From: Laguncularia racemosa
Taxonomy: Eukaryota; Streptophyta; Magnoliopsida; Myrtales; Combretaceae
DNA length: 64,000 bases
Assembly: GCA_037954665.1 (NCBI GenBank)
Contig: JBBMOL010000008.1
Span: 9,021,559 to 9,085,558 of the forward strand
Reading direction: 5' to 3'
Shown here: one piece after another, positions 1 to 9,035 of the stretch
Layout of the letters: every line of letters begins with the position of its first letter
Position numbering within the stretch: the first letter of the stretch is position 1
Translations under genes and position numbers: made by a program
The notes under the pieces: generated by a model
What the model was told of the DNA's origin: nothing
Database searches by the model: none
The model's input: the letters and a program-made list of their open reading frames with translations, nothing else

Positions 1-15
1 ACAATGTCCTCATCA
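1..15 (-). repeat. Start of the 3' LTR of element A (cut by the window edge)
   Basis: The first 15 bases match 5292-5306, the start of the 5' LTR in element orientation. The rest of the 3' LTR lies to the left of the window. Confidence 0.85.
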
Positions 16-27
16 TTCTCTCCCACC
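16..27 (-). other. Polypurine tract of element A
   Basis: On the minus strand the bases next to the 3' LTR read GGTGGGAGAGAA, all purine except one T. This is the expected position and composition of the plus-strand primer of an LTR retrotransposon. Confidence 0.8.
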
Positions 28-1152
28 AATGAAGAACTCGACCTCGAGTTCTCTTCTGGATATAGGGGTTCGTCATCCGCGTAGAATGGGGATAAGTCAG
101 CTACATTGAAGGTTTTTGAGATTTTCATGCTTTCCGGGAGCCCAAACACATAGGCATTATCATTGATCTTGTCGACAATCTTATAGGGGCCATACTTCTT
201 TGGTTGCCACTTGCTATACGTGCCCACGGGAAATCGTTTCTTCCTTAAGAACACCATCACTTGATCTCCCACCTCGAACAGTTTCTTCCTCCGATGCTTG
301 TCTGCGGCTTTCTTATACTGCTCATTAACCCTCTCGATTCTCTCTTTCACGTCAGATGCCACTGTGTGGTATTGTTCTGCTAGGTGCTTAGCAGGAACAT
401 TGGTTTCAACACTCTTGGGCAAAGAAGCTAAATCCAAGGCATGAGACGGCGCTCTGGTATAAACCACTGAAAAAGGCGATTTCCCAGTAGTTCTATGGAT
501 GGAACTATTGTAAGCGAACTCGGCTTGAGAAAGTGCCAAATCCCATTGTTTCGGCTTCTCTCCACAAATGCTTCATATCAAATTTCCAAGGGTCCTGTTC
601 GTCACCTCTGTCTGCCCATCGGTTTGAAGGTGGGCTGTGCTACTAAAATTAAGGGAAAAATTGAACATGTACCATAGTGTCCTCTAGAAATGGCTAAGAA
701 ACCGGGTATCTCTATCGGAAGTAATTGACTTGGGAACCCCGTGCAACCAGACTACCTCCTTAAAGAATAACTTGGCAACACCCTGTGCATCAACCGTCTT
801 CCTGTAAGGAATGAAGTGAGCCATCTTGGAGAACCTGTCTACAACCACAAAAACAGTGTTAGCACCTCGTTGGGTATGAGGCAAACCTAACACAAAGTCC
901 ATAGATAGATTCTCCTAGATATTCTCAAGTACTGGAAGCGGAGTGTATAGCCCAATTCTGAGAATGTCCTTTAGATGTCTGGCAGATATAGCACCTTTGC
1001 ACGATTCTCCCTACATCTCTTCTCAACTGAGGCCAATGATATCTTGTAGCCACTGCCGCTAGTGTCTTGTCACGCCTCAGATGTCCGACTAGTCCCCCTC
1101 CATGTAGGTCCTTAATCAATTTCTCCCTCAAGGATGATTCAATAATACAGAG

Positions 1153-2744
1153 TTAGTTACCCCTCACTAAGTAGCCCTCCAAGATGTAGTAACTGTCATT
1201 GGGTTCCTGATTGGTACATTTACTCCATATAGTTCCGAAATCCGCATCTTCTTCATACAATTCCTTCAGCTGCTCAAAGCTTACCACCTCTGCCCTCATG
1301 GTGACCAATAAATCCGCCCTTCTACTTAATGCGTCTGCCACCTTATTTTGGACCCCAGATTTATGCATCAAGCGAAATGGAAACTTTTGCAGAAATTGTA
1401 TCCATCTGGCATACATATCTTTGCAGATGCGGGTCTGATTACTCAGGTGTTTCAGGGCGACACAATCTGAGTATAGGATAAACTCTTTTCTAACCAAGTA
1501 GTGCTCCCACATCCTCAGAGCTTTAACCATAGAATAGAACTCTTTGTCGTAAGTGGACCAGTTTCTCCTGGCTTCACAGAGCTTCTCACTATGGAAAGCC
1601 AAGGGTCTCTTCTCCTAAGATAACACCGCGCCAATGCCCACGCCACTGGCATCACAATCGACTTCGAACAATTTGTCAAAGTCTGGTAAGGCCAACACCG
1701 ACGCACTACACAATCTCTCTTTGAGCACAGCAAACCCAGACTCAGCTTCCCCATCCCAACGAAACTTCCCTTTCTTCAAGCACTTAGTCAATGGGGCAGC
1801 AACCGTACTAAAATGCCGTATTAAACGTCTATAAAATCCTGCTAACCCCAGAAAGCTTCTCAACTCGGTGATTTTTTTAGGAGTAGGCCAATCTCTAATG
1901 GCCCTTACTTTGTCCTCATCCACCGTTATACCTTCACCGCTTACTACAAAACCTAAGAACAACAGTTTTTGTGACATGAATATGCACTTCTTGAGATTGG
2001 CGTAGAGCTTATTCTCTTTCAACACAGTCAAGACGCTCTTTAAGTGCACTAGATGCTCATCCTTAGTCTTGCTATATATCAGGATATCATCAAAGTATAC
2101 TACTACAAACCGACCTATGAATGGTTTAAGTACCTGATTCATCACGCGCATGAAGGTACTAGGTGCGTTGCTGAGGCCGAATGGCATAACTAACCATTCA
2201 TATAACCCTTCCTTTGTCTTGAAGGCAATCTTCCATTCATCCCCTGGTCTGACCCGAATCTGATGATACCCACTTTCGAGAAGATTACCGCTCTACTCAG
2301 CCTGTCCAACATGTCTTCAATGCGAGGAATTGGGAATTTATACCTAATTGTGATCTTGTTGATTGTACTGCTGTCCACACACATCCTTTAACTCCCATCC
2401 TTCTTAGGCGTCAACAATGCTGGAACGGCACATGGACTCATGCTATCCCTGATGAATCCTTTATCTAGTAATTCTTTGACCTTCTCCTGTAGGACCTCCG
2501 TCTCTTTGGGGCTCATCCGATAGTGAGGGAGGTTAGGAAGGCTAGCCCCAAGCACCAAGTCGATGTGATGTTGAATGTCTCGCAATGGAGGCAACCCTTC
2601 GGGTAAGTCTTTCGGCACTACCTCTTTAAACTCTTTTAATACCCCCTTTACTTCCTCCGGAGCCTCTACACTATCCACATTCTCTCCCGCATTCTTCACC
2701 ACAAGAGCATGCATCATTTGGGATTCTTTAATATCCTCGGTCAT
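1153..2744 (-). pseudogene. Reverse transcriptase and RNase H of element A polyprotein (broken)
   Basis: These domains would copy element RNA to cDNA and remove the RNA strand. The RT begins near 2744 with a conserved linker and fingers (LLDKGFIRDSMSPCAVPAL, then RMCVDSSTINKI). The catalytic box is YFDD at about 2097-2086, preceded by MPFGLSNAPSTFM. RNase H begins with VDCDASG near 1650, continues with an acidic helix (STYDKEFYSMVKALR), and ends with VADALSRR near 1325. Damage: a stop at 2388 in place of Trp, a short deletion with frameshift near 2285 removing part of an RT motif, and a TAG in place of Gln near 1614. The length fits an ordinary Ty3/gypsy RT-RH. Not functional. Confidence 0.93.
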
Positions 2745-2792
2745 TTCCTTTGCTGACTGAGTGATCGTCAGAAAGGATTTTCCTTTCGCCCT

Positions 2793-3183
2793 CTAGGTCT
2801 TAGGTCGCTTATCGGTCAATGGCAGCAACGTATATTTCACGCCCCCTTTCTCTAATCTATACTTGTTTTCTTTCCCAGCATGTTGGGCATCCACGTCAAA
2901 CTGCCAAGGCCGTCCAAATAGCAAGTGGCAGGCATCCATATCGACAATGTCACAGTAGACTTCATCTCGATACTTGCCTATCGAAGATGGAACCCGACAC
3001 CTCTCCTTCACCTCGATTCGCTCTGCTACCTTAATCCATCCTATGGTGTAAAGGTTCGGATACTTCTCTATCTGTAGTTGGAGTCATTTCACAACCTCTC
3101 TTCCGATGATGTTCTCACAGCTCCCACTGTCAACAATCAAGTCGAACACTCTCCCACCGATTGTGCACCTAATGTGAAACAAC
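2793..3183 (-). pseudogene. Aspartic protease region of element A polyprotein (broken)
   Basis: This would process the Gag-Pol precursor. The active-site loop is DSGSCENIIG at about 3131-3102, preceded by the strand RVFDLIV. The C-terminal flap side contains the family block LLFGRPWQFD near 2915-2880. A TGA near 3085 interrupts the frame after REVVK, and a TAG near 2790 separates protease from RT where Gln is usual. The fold is recognised by family resemblance of retroviral-type pepsins. Confidence 0.85.
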
Positions 3184-4563
3184 TGGTGTCGTTGTGAACT
3201 ATTCTCCTGTTTCGGTGCTAGCATCATCCTTCTGATCACATAGTTCAGTTCTACTGCATCATCAGCCTCATCATAGTATTCATCTTCACCATCCGGCTCA
3301 CAGCACACTTCCTCCTCCTCACCCCTTTTGAAAATGTTTATAGTTCGTCGACTCGGGCATTCGTTGGATCGGTGTCCTGGTTGATTACACCTATAGCATT
3401 TTCCTAAAATCGGTTTGGCATACGGATTATTTTGCCTTGGGGTTTCTTTGCTCTCAAGAGGCTTCTTTCCCTCAGCCTTATCTTCTTTCTTCTCCATACT
3501 TCCCGCTGGTTTCTCAACTATTCCTCTAGCCCTTTTACCAACCACCCTGCTACTACTACCGAGACTATCATAAGCATAATTTCTCTTGCCTCCACCTAGC
3601 CTTGCACTCTGTTCTTGAATCATCCTCTCAGCTCTAAGGGCTAAATTCTTTGCCTCATTGACAGTTCTGAACACCGTCACCCCTATTTTATCCCTAATTT
3701 GGGACTTCAATCCGTCTACAAATCGCGCTACCTACTGGCCCTCAGTCTCCCTTAGATCATTCCTTTCCGCCAGCCTCATAAACTCGGCGGTGTATTCATG
3801 CACCGTCATCTGTTCCTGACGGCATCGTTGGTACTGCTAGAAAAGGATCTGCTCATAGTCGGGTGGTAGAAAATCCCTTTGCAACAGATTCTTCATGCGG
3901 TACCATGTCCTTATATGTTGCTTCCCCTCTCTTTGCCTCCAGATCTACAAGCGATCCAACCATGTAGAAGCCCCTCCTTTCAGCCTACAAGCAACCAACC
4001 ATACTCTCCTATCCTCAGGTACCTCTATATTGTCGAGAAATCTATCGACTTCTACAAGCCAGTCCAGGAAATCTTCTATATTGAGATTACCATTAAACGA
4101 TGGAATATCTACCTTGAGACGGAAGTCACCGCCATCTGTATGATCGTAGCCTTGGTGGTTTCTTCGATATTCGCTACCGTATTCCTGGTCAATTCGGTCA
4201 TCGACCCTGCGGTACCTTTCTCGATGGTTGTCCCCTCCTTTGCAGGAATTCACCCTCTTCCTCAGAGGAACTTTCATCTAGTCTTCGGTTCCACTGATTC
4301 GCGGCAGCAGGTTCATTGATAGGATCACCACGAGCGATTGGTACTCCTAGTCGATTCCCAACAACACCCATGTTTCCGTTGTGGCCCATCACCATAGCGT
4401 CGAAACACGCAACCAGGTCTTCCAAACGCTGCTCTACGCGCCCAAGTCTCTGTTCCATGGCTTCGACCACTGTCCTTAGAGCCCATTAATTGACTCCTTA
4501 GACTTCCGCATCCCGATCTAGGTCGAGAACGCGACCGCCATCAACACCATTGTTAGCCGACAT
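3184..4563 (-). pseudogene. Gag of element A (broken)
   Basis: Gag would form the virus-like particle and bind element RNA. The most likely start is the ATG at 4563-4561 (MSANNGVDGG), 13 bases downstream of the primer-binding site; an inner Met is at 4458. The retrotransposon gag core lies at about 4200-3700 (VDIPSFNGNLNIEDFLDW, GASTWLDRL), followed by a basic linker and a CCHC zinc knuckle CYRCNQPGHRSNEC at about 3398-3357. Stops occur near 4497, 4485, 3942, 3842 and 3735, most where Gln (CAG/CAA) is expected, and there is a frameshift near 4230. Gag and pol appear to have been one long frame, as in chromoviruses. Confidence 0.9.
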
Positions 4564-4576
4564 CTCCACAGGAATT

Positions 4577-4594
4577 AACCTGGCTCTGATACCA
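4577..4594 (-). promoter_or_regulatory. Primer-binding site of element A
   Basis: The minus strand reads TGGTATCAGAGCCAGG two bases after the 5' LTR. This is the usual plant Ty3/gypsy site complementary to the 3' end of initiator methionine tRNA, which primes minus-strand cDNA synthesis. It fixes the LTR boundary and the direction of the element. Confidence 0.95.
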
Positions 4595-4786
4595 TCTGAC
4601 GCAGTGAGGAAAGCGTAAACAACACGAGACCAATTCTAGGATTGGACCTCACGAATAAACAAAGAATAGTTCTGAGTCTATTCCTTGAAAATATCGACTG
4701 CACACAATCGAGGAAGCAGAGAACAATCTTCTCTAAAAGTGTATATTGATAAAAGAATCAAAACTAACCCTAGAATGGCCTAAAGG

Positions 4787-4796
4787 CTATTTATAG
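4787..4796 (-). promoter_or_regulatory. TATA box of element A LTR
   Basis: CTATAAATAG on the minus strand, roughly 190 bases before the end of the LTR. Transcription of the element would start some 25-35 bases downstream, near 4755-4760, marking the U3/R border. Confidence 0.65.
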
Positions 4797-4878
4797 TCCT
4801 CGGGGAAATAATTAACAAGGAAATAAATATGTGCACGTGGGAATAAATATACATATACACGTCCGTCATCTAGATTAT

Positions 4879-5290
4879 ACACGGCCGTGTATCAGGCCGT
4901 GTAGGTTTCTGTGGGTACTCCTGATATAACACATGGCCATGCCTTCTGGCCATGTATCAGGCCATGTAAGCTTCTGTGGATTTTCCTGACACAACACACG
5001 GCCGTACCTTCAAGCCGTGTAGGCTTCTGTGGATTTTCCTGACATAATACACAGTCATGTCCCCTGGCCATGCATGAAGACCGTGTATGTTTCTGGGAGA
5101 GATCCTGACAGAACACACGGCTGTGCCTCTTGGCCGTGTAAGAGGCCGTATACGTTTCTAGGAATCATCCTGGTATATCACACGGCCGTGCCTTCTGGCT
5201 GTGCATGCAGCCGTGTGTGTTTCTGGAAACTCCCTGTCATCATACACGACCGTGCTTGTAGCAGACACACCCGTATCAACCCGTGTCAGC
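4879..5290. repeat. Tandem array of CACGGCCGTG palindromes in the LTR of element A
   Basis: Seven units, mostly about 65 bp apart (starts near 4879, 4929, 4994, 5049, 5113, 5179 and 5244). Each begins with a form of ACACGGCCGTG, often has a second half-palindrome about 20 bases later (GGCCGTGTA), then a shared TTTCTGTGG-like linker and CCTGACA. Variants such as CATGGCCATG differ at both arms in step, so the symmetry is kept. It lies in U3, upstream of the TATA box. Function unknown. Confidence 0.85.
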
Positions 5291-5306
5291 TACAATGTCC
5301 TCATCA

Positions 5307-6012
5307 ATATAGGAACCAATTCCACTAAATTGAAAACAATATAATGATACAAATGGATCCTATAATTGACGTGAATTAAGAACCAATCCTAATTCAACAC
5401 TAGATATTACACACTAGCATAGAAAGGGAAAACAACAAAGGAAATGATATGACTCACAATTCCTTTAGTTGCTACTCGCCACAATTCCTTGAAGAAATTG
5501 ATAAGAGTCTTATGAAAATTAGGATGAACCCTAATTCTCATTAAATTTTGGGCAGCAAAAATGTGTATACTCTTTCTACCCATAAACCTTACTTAAGCAA
5601 GTATTTATACTTGTTCCCTTTAGGACTAAAGTAACTAAAAATTACAACTATGCCACTAAAGGGTGGCTTGTCCTAAAGTCTTCAAATACACCTAAATAAA
5701 ATGTCCCAAAAGCTTACAAAATAAATGGTTCAAAGAAATTAATTACAAGTACAAAAAATAATAATCTTCAAAGAGCCGATTCGACGAGTCAAGCTTGATC
5801 ACGACGGGCTATTGTATGTGAATCCAAGGATGTCCCTAATTTGACAAACAGTGAAGTTCATGTGGCATCCCGTGAAGAATGATCGTTGTACCTACTAGAT
5901 TATGATTCAAACTTTTATTAGATAAAGAAAAATATGTATGCATGTAAGTAATTTGGATCATCATCCAAATTAAGTTCCTTGTCCATCAAGTTTGTTCGGT
6001 AGATTCCTATCA
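5307..6012 (-). repeat. Partial LTR of element B
   Basis: Matches the LTRs of element D (43622-44596 and 47564-48574) over most of its length, including the shared blocks around 5400-5660. It ends CCTATCA at 6012 where D has CCCATCA. By comparison with D, the missing part is roughly the first 230 bp in plus-strand direction, which should lie left of the window, beyond element A. Confidence 0.8.
5599..5612 (-). promoter_or_regulatory. TATA box inside a palindrome, LTR of element B
   Basis: AAGTATTTATACTT, reading AAGTATAAATACTT on the minus strand. The same near-palindrome recurs at the matching place in both LTRs of element D. Confidence 0.6.
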
Positions 6013-6017
6013 TCTCC

Positions 6018-7675
6018 TTAGGCCTCTAAAAGATTTTCTCTCAAATCTAGAGGGTCACTTCTTAGATTAAACCCAGATGCCTTTGTTGCCCTGTTTTCCC
6101 GATTATTAGATAAAACAGAAGTAGTCCTGACTTGCTCTTGGAAATTGTGCACCTTTGATGGAGACATAAGTATCAATACTATTCGAGACCCTCCCTTTTG
6201 AAACATGTAGGTGTTTATGAAGCCATCATGCATCACCTTTCTATCAAACATCTAGGGTTTGCCCAATAGTAAATGAAATGCACACATGGGGATCACATCA
6301 CACAGGATCTCATCATGATATTTCTTCCCAACACTCACTGGCACCTTTGCCCTTTGTGTAACATGCATACTATCTCGATTATCCAACCAATGCAAGTTAT
6401 AAGGGCTAGGATGTGGACTAGTAGATATTTGTAATTTGTTTACCAATGCAACAAATATGACATTTGTGTAACTACCACAATCAATGATCAATATACAAAG
6501 GTTACCTCTGATCCTACAAGAAGTGTGAAATATGTTCTCCCTCTATTTGTCCCTAGCATCAGGAGATAAAGTCAGAACCCTGTGCAACACAGTAATAGGT
6601 AAATATTGTTCACTTGTGCCCTCCTCATGTGTTTCAGCAATCTAATCATCATAATATTCCTAAAATGCTATAGACAGGTCTATAGGCTCGACTGGTTCCT
6701 TCTCATCCTCATTCTCTTCTTCAGCACTCTCTATAATTGTCATGACTCTCTTATTAGGACACTGTGCTGCCATATGCCTAAATCCCATGCATTTAAAACA
6801 TTTAATTTGGCATAATTTTCCACTAGTGGTTCTTGGTACAGTCTGCCTAACATCAGGTCCTATTACCTCTTTACCCTTTCCCGAGGTCATGTTCTCATTG
6901 TCTATGCTAGGGGTAGCTCTATCCACTACCCTGACTGACTCACCTACTACCTTTGGTCCTCCTAATCGACCATCAACTCCCATTAGCCTAGTAGTAGCAC
7001 TAGGCTTGCTATCAGTAACCTTGAATGAGTTGGAATGCCTCTACCTCTCCACTTTCATGGCTAGCTATATAGCTTCATCAAGTGTATTGCATCTCTGTAC
7101 CTCAACTACACATGCAATCTCATATTTTAACCCTGAAACAAAGCGTGCTAGGGTTTTCTTGGAGGCTCAACTAACTTACATCTAATCATCAGGGTTTCAA
7201 ATTCCTACACATAATCATCGACTGTTTTACTTCCCTGCCTCAAAGTCTAAAGACGTATAAACAGTTCCTACCTGTAGTGTTCAGGAATGAACCTCTTCCT
7301 AAAAACCCTCTTCATATCCCTCCATGTCTGAATTTCAGCCTCACCATGCCAACGCCTACTAATCACTAAATTCTTCCACCATAAGGCGGCATACCTTATG
7401 AACTTAACAGCAGCAAGTCGAACTCGAGTATTGTCATCAATTTCATAGCACTCAAAAAGGCCCTCTACCTTATCCTCCCAGTTTAAATAATCATCTACTA
7501 AACCCTTGCCATCAAAGAAAGGCATCTACAACTTCACATACTCTAATCTCCTAGGTGGCCTGAAATCCCTATTAGGGTAAGGATTAATCCCAAAATTATC
7601 ATCCCTCTCCTCCCTATAGGGGTGGTGATCTCCCTCCATTCTTCTGCCCAAATTACCTCCTCCCACTGCTCCTTC
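6018..7675 (-). pseudogene. Gag-protease of element B with a short C-terminal tail (broken, 5' cut)
   Basis: From the N-terminal side: an Arg/Gly-rich segment, then the gag core (MPFFDGKGLVDDYLNWEDKV, AALWWKNL, MKRVFRKRFIPEHY) at about 7525-7268, a CCHC knuckle CFKCMGFRHMAAQC at about 6820-6780, and a protease loop IDCGSYTNV at about 6488, where DSG or DTG is usual. LLLGKP follows at about 6255, then a linker to QEQVRTT, and DPLDLRENLLEA ending at 6018, next to the polypurine tract. There is no RT, RNase H or integrase. Many internal stops are present. The protein start is lost where the long LTR at 7676 interrupts it. Element D has the same order and the same short tail, so the missing pol is a family trait, not local damage. 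Confidence 0.82.
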
Positions 7676-9035
7676 TGTCATGCCCCACTCTAAGGGCCTC
7701 CTGTGATAACTCGCCACAGTCGCTTAACCCCTCGTTAAGCAACTACAAAGCGTCTTATCTTCAACGTTGACTTGTTCATCAGAGTAATCATATTTCTTGC
7801 TCACAAGATAGTTAATTACATAAAACATTACTAGGCCTCATATGGGTCCCATTTCTCCACAACAGGTACAGCTAAGACCATATCAAGCTACTCAATTACA
7901 TCTTCATCAATTACAAAATAAAAGATCCATCCTAAAGATGTTTACATTCAATCTAAGCCTCACATCCTTTCCACGACCATGCCCACCATTAGCACAACGA
8001 GTACTCACCTTAGTTCATCGATTCATTATGAAGTTTAGGTAGTCTTTACCTACAAGGCAAAATATATAGGAGGGTAAACCAAAGCTTTATGAGATAGGGT
8101 GAAATCTCTTAATGTTGCAACAAACACAAACAAAATTCAAACAAAGTGCCATGCTTGAACAAACACATGAATGCAGCATCTCATGTGGTCTTCCAGTAAC
8201 CGACATGAGGTCTAGGGTTTATGCCCCCCTTGTCCTTGGGTTGGGGATTTCGAAGCCACCATCAGTGCCCAGGTCTTACTCACATCTTACTATTCTTATC
8301 GCTTTATTATATTTGTGTCTTAGCCTTAATGTTTTAGTCTTAGGTGCCTCAATACACCGAGCATTTAAACCCTTAAGAGACAGGCTGAACTCGAAACCGT
8401 CAAGGCGCGACAATCCCCTATTCACTTAGTTCGCACTTGGTGGAACAACGATCCTCTTGATTACTTCCGGCGTATCCTATAACAGTGATAGCCTTCAATC
8501 TCATGCAATGTTTGCGCTTCTTATGAGCAAGCGATCCATTTACTTTAACCCAGGATAATGCTCTAAAGAGCAAGCAATCCTAAAACAGGATATTGCTCTA
8601 ATGAGCAAGCAATCCATTCACTTTAAACTAGGATAACTTCCTAATAAGCAGGCAATCCATTTACTTTAACTTAGGATAACACTCTAATAAGTAGGAGATC
8701 CATTCACTTTAACCTAGGATAGCGTTCTAAAGAGTAGGCGATCCATTTACTTTAACTTAGGATAACACTCCAATGAGTAGGTGATCCTAAAACTGGATAG
8801 TGCTCTAATTAGCAAATGATCCATTTACTTTAAATTAGGATAGCACTCTAATGAACAAGTGATGCATTTAATTTAACATAGGATAGCACTCTAATGAGTG
8901 GGCAATCCTAAAACTAGACAGTGCTTTAATGAGCAAATGATCCATTTACTTTAACTTAGGATAGTACTTTAATGAGCAAGCAATCCATTTACTTTAACTT
9001 AAGATAGTGCTCTACTGAGCAAGCAATTCATGGGT
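7676..9035 (-). repeat. Long LTR (family Y) in minus orientation, right end not resolved
   Basis: Starts TGTCATGCCCC at 7676, the exact complement of the GGGGCATGACA that ends solo LTR Y1 at 31742. Further matches to the reverse complement of Y1 are CATATGGGTCCCATTT near 7845 (Y1 near 31530), the block around 8233-8285 (Y1 near 31105-31140) and 8390-8515 (Y1 near 30885-30975). It interrupts element B. The 43-bp minisatellite takes over after 8515. No convincing opposite end or CCTTC target duplication was found, so it may extend further right or be truncated. Confidence 0.72.
8526..9030. repeat. Minisatellite with 43-bp and 35-bp units
   Basis: About twelve units. The 43-bp form runs from GGATA through CTCTAATGAGCAAGC to GATCCATTTACTTTAACTTA; the 35-bp form replaces CCATTTACTTTAACTTAGG by CCTAAAACTGG. 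Taking each GGATA as a start (8553, 8588, 8631, 8674, 8717, 8760, 8795, 8838, 8881, about 8916, 8959, 9002), the spacings are 35, 43, 43, 43, 43, 35, 43, 43, 35, 43, 43. The other Y LTRs in the window lack the array. Confidence 0.9.

Larger units (their letters stand above)
1..1131 (-). pseudogene. Integrase domain and C-terminal tail of element A polyprotein (broken)
   Basis: The integrase would join element cDNA to host DNA. From the N-terminus, an HHCC zinc module is visible (LHGGGLVGH, then CYIC, about 1102-982). The core follows with MDFVLGLP at about 902 and VVDRFSKMAHF, SDRDTRF at about 715-695, and the TDGQTE block holding the catalytic Glu near 600-625. The C-terminal GPY module (KKYGPYKI) is near 171-205. 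The frame then runs through the polypurine tract into the 3' LTR (GENDEDIV at 1-24). Breaks: a frameshift after KGHSQN near 985, a TAG just upstream of MDFVLG, and a TAG after FLSHF near 683. The stops sit where related proteins have Trp, consistent with C-to-T decay. No classical chromodomain is visible. Not functional. Confidence 0.9.
1..5306 (-). mobile_element. Element A: near-complete Ty3/gypsy (chromovirus, probably CRM-like) LTR retrotransposon
   Basis: Read on the minus strand, the order is 5' LTR (5306-4597), primer-binding site, gag, protease, reverse transcriptase, RNase H, integrase, polypurine tract, 3' LTR. Only 15 bases of the 3' LTR (1-15) lie inside the window; they match the matching end of the 5' LTR at 5292-5306. 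The LTR starts TGATGAGG and ends CTGCGTCA. The order RT-RH-IN defines Ty3/gypsy. The integrase tail has a GPY-type module and ends in acidic residues that run into the 3' LTR without a classical chromodomain, which fits CRM-type chromoviruses; that lineage call is inference. All domains carry stops or frameshifts, so the copy is dead. It sits in the LTR of element B; the 5 bases after the LTR are ATATA, and the partner duplication would be left of the window. Confidence 0.93.
4597..5306 (-). repeat. 5' LTR of element A (710 bp)
   Basis: Read on the minus strand it starts TGATGAGGAC and ends CTGCGTCA. One edge is fixed by the primer-binding site at 4594, the other by the match to bases 1-15. 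The upstream half is a tandem array of CACGGCCGTG-like palindromes. A TATA box lies at 4796-4787. It is followed outside by ATATA (5307-5311), the presumed target duplication. Confidence 0.9.
5307..7675 (-). mobile_element. Element B: truncated non-autonomous gag-protease LTR retrotransposon
   Basis: An incomplete LTR (5307-6012) is followed by an internal region in minus orientation that is closely related to element D at 43622-48574. It codes for gag, zinc knuckle and protease, and then for a short tail that runs up to the polypurine tract; RT and integrase are absent. The left part of its LTR has been displaced by element A. On the right it is cut at 7675, inside gag, by a long LTR starting TGTCATGCCCC. 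No 5' LTR or primer-binding site of B is visible further right. Confidence 0.8.

Noticed and set aside
1..5306. Endogenous pararetrovirus
   Set aside because: Zinc knuckle, protease and RT would also fit one, but an integrase, LTRs, primer-binding site and polypurine tract identify a Ty3/gypsy retrotransposon.
4892..5328. Open frames of 74 and 99 residues with repeated Cys/His
   Set aside because: They are translations of the palindrome array in the LTR of element A; the regular residues mirror the DNA repeat.
8526..9030. CRISPR-like array
   Set aside because: The whole unit is repeated, with no unique spacers between constant repeats, in a plant repeat context.
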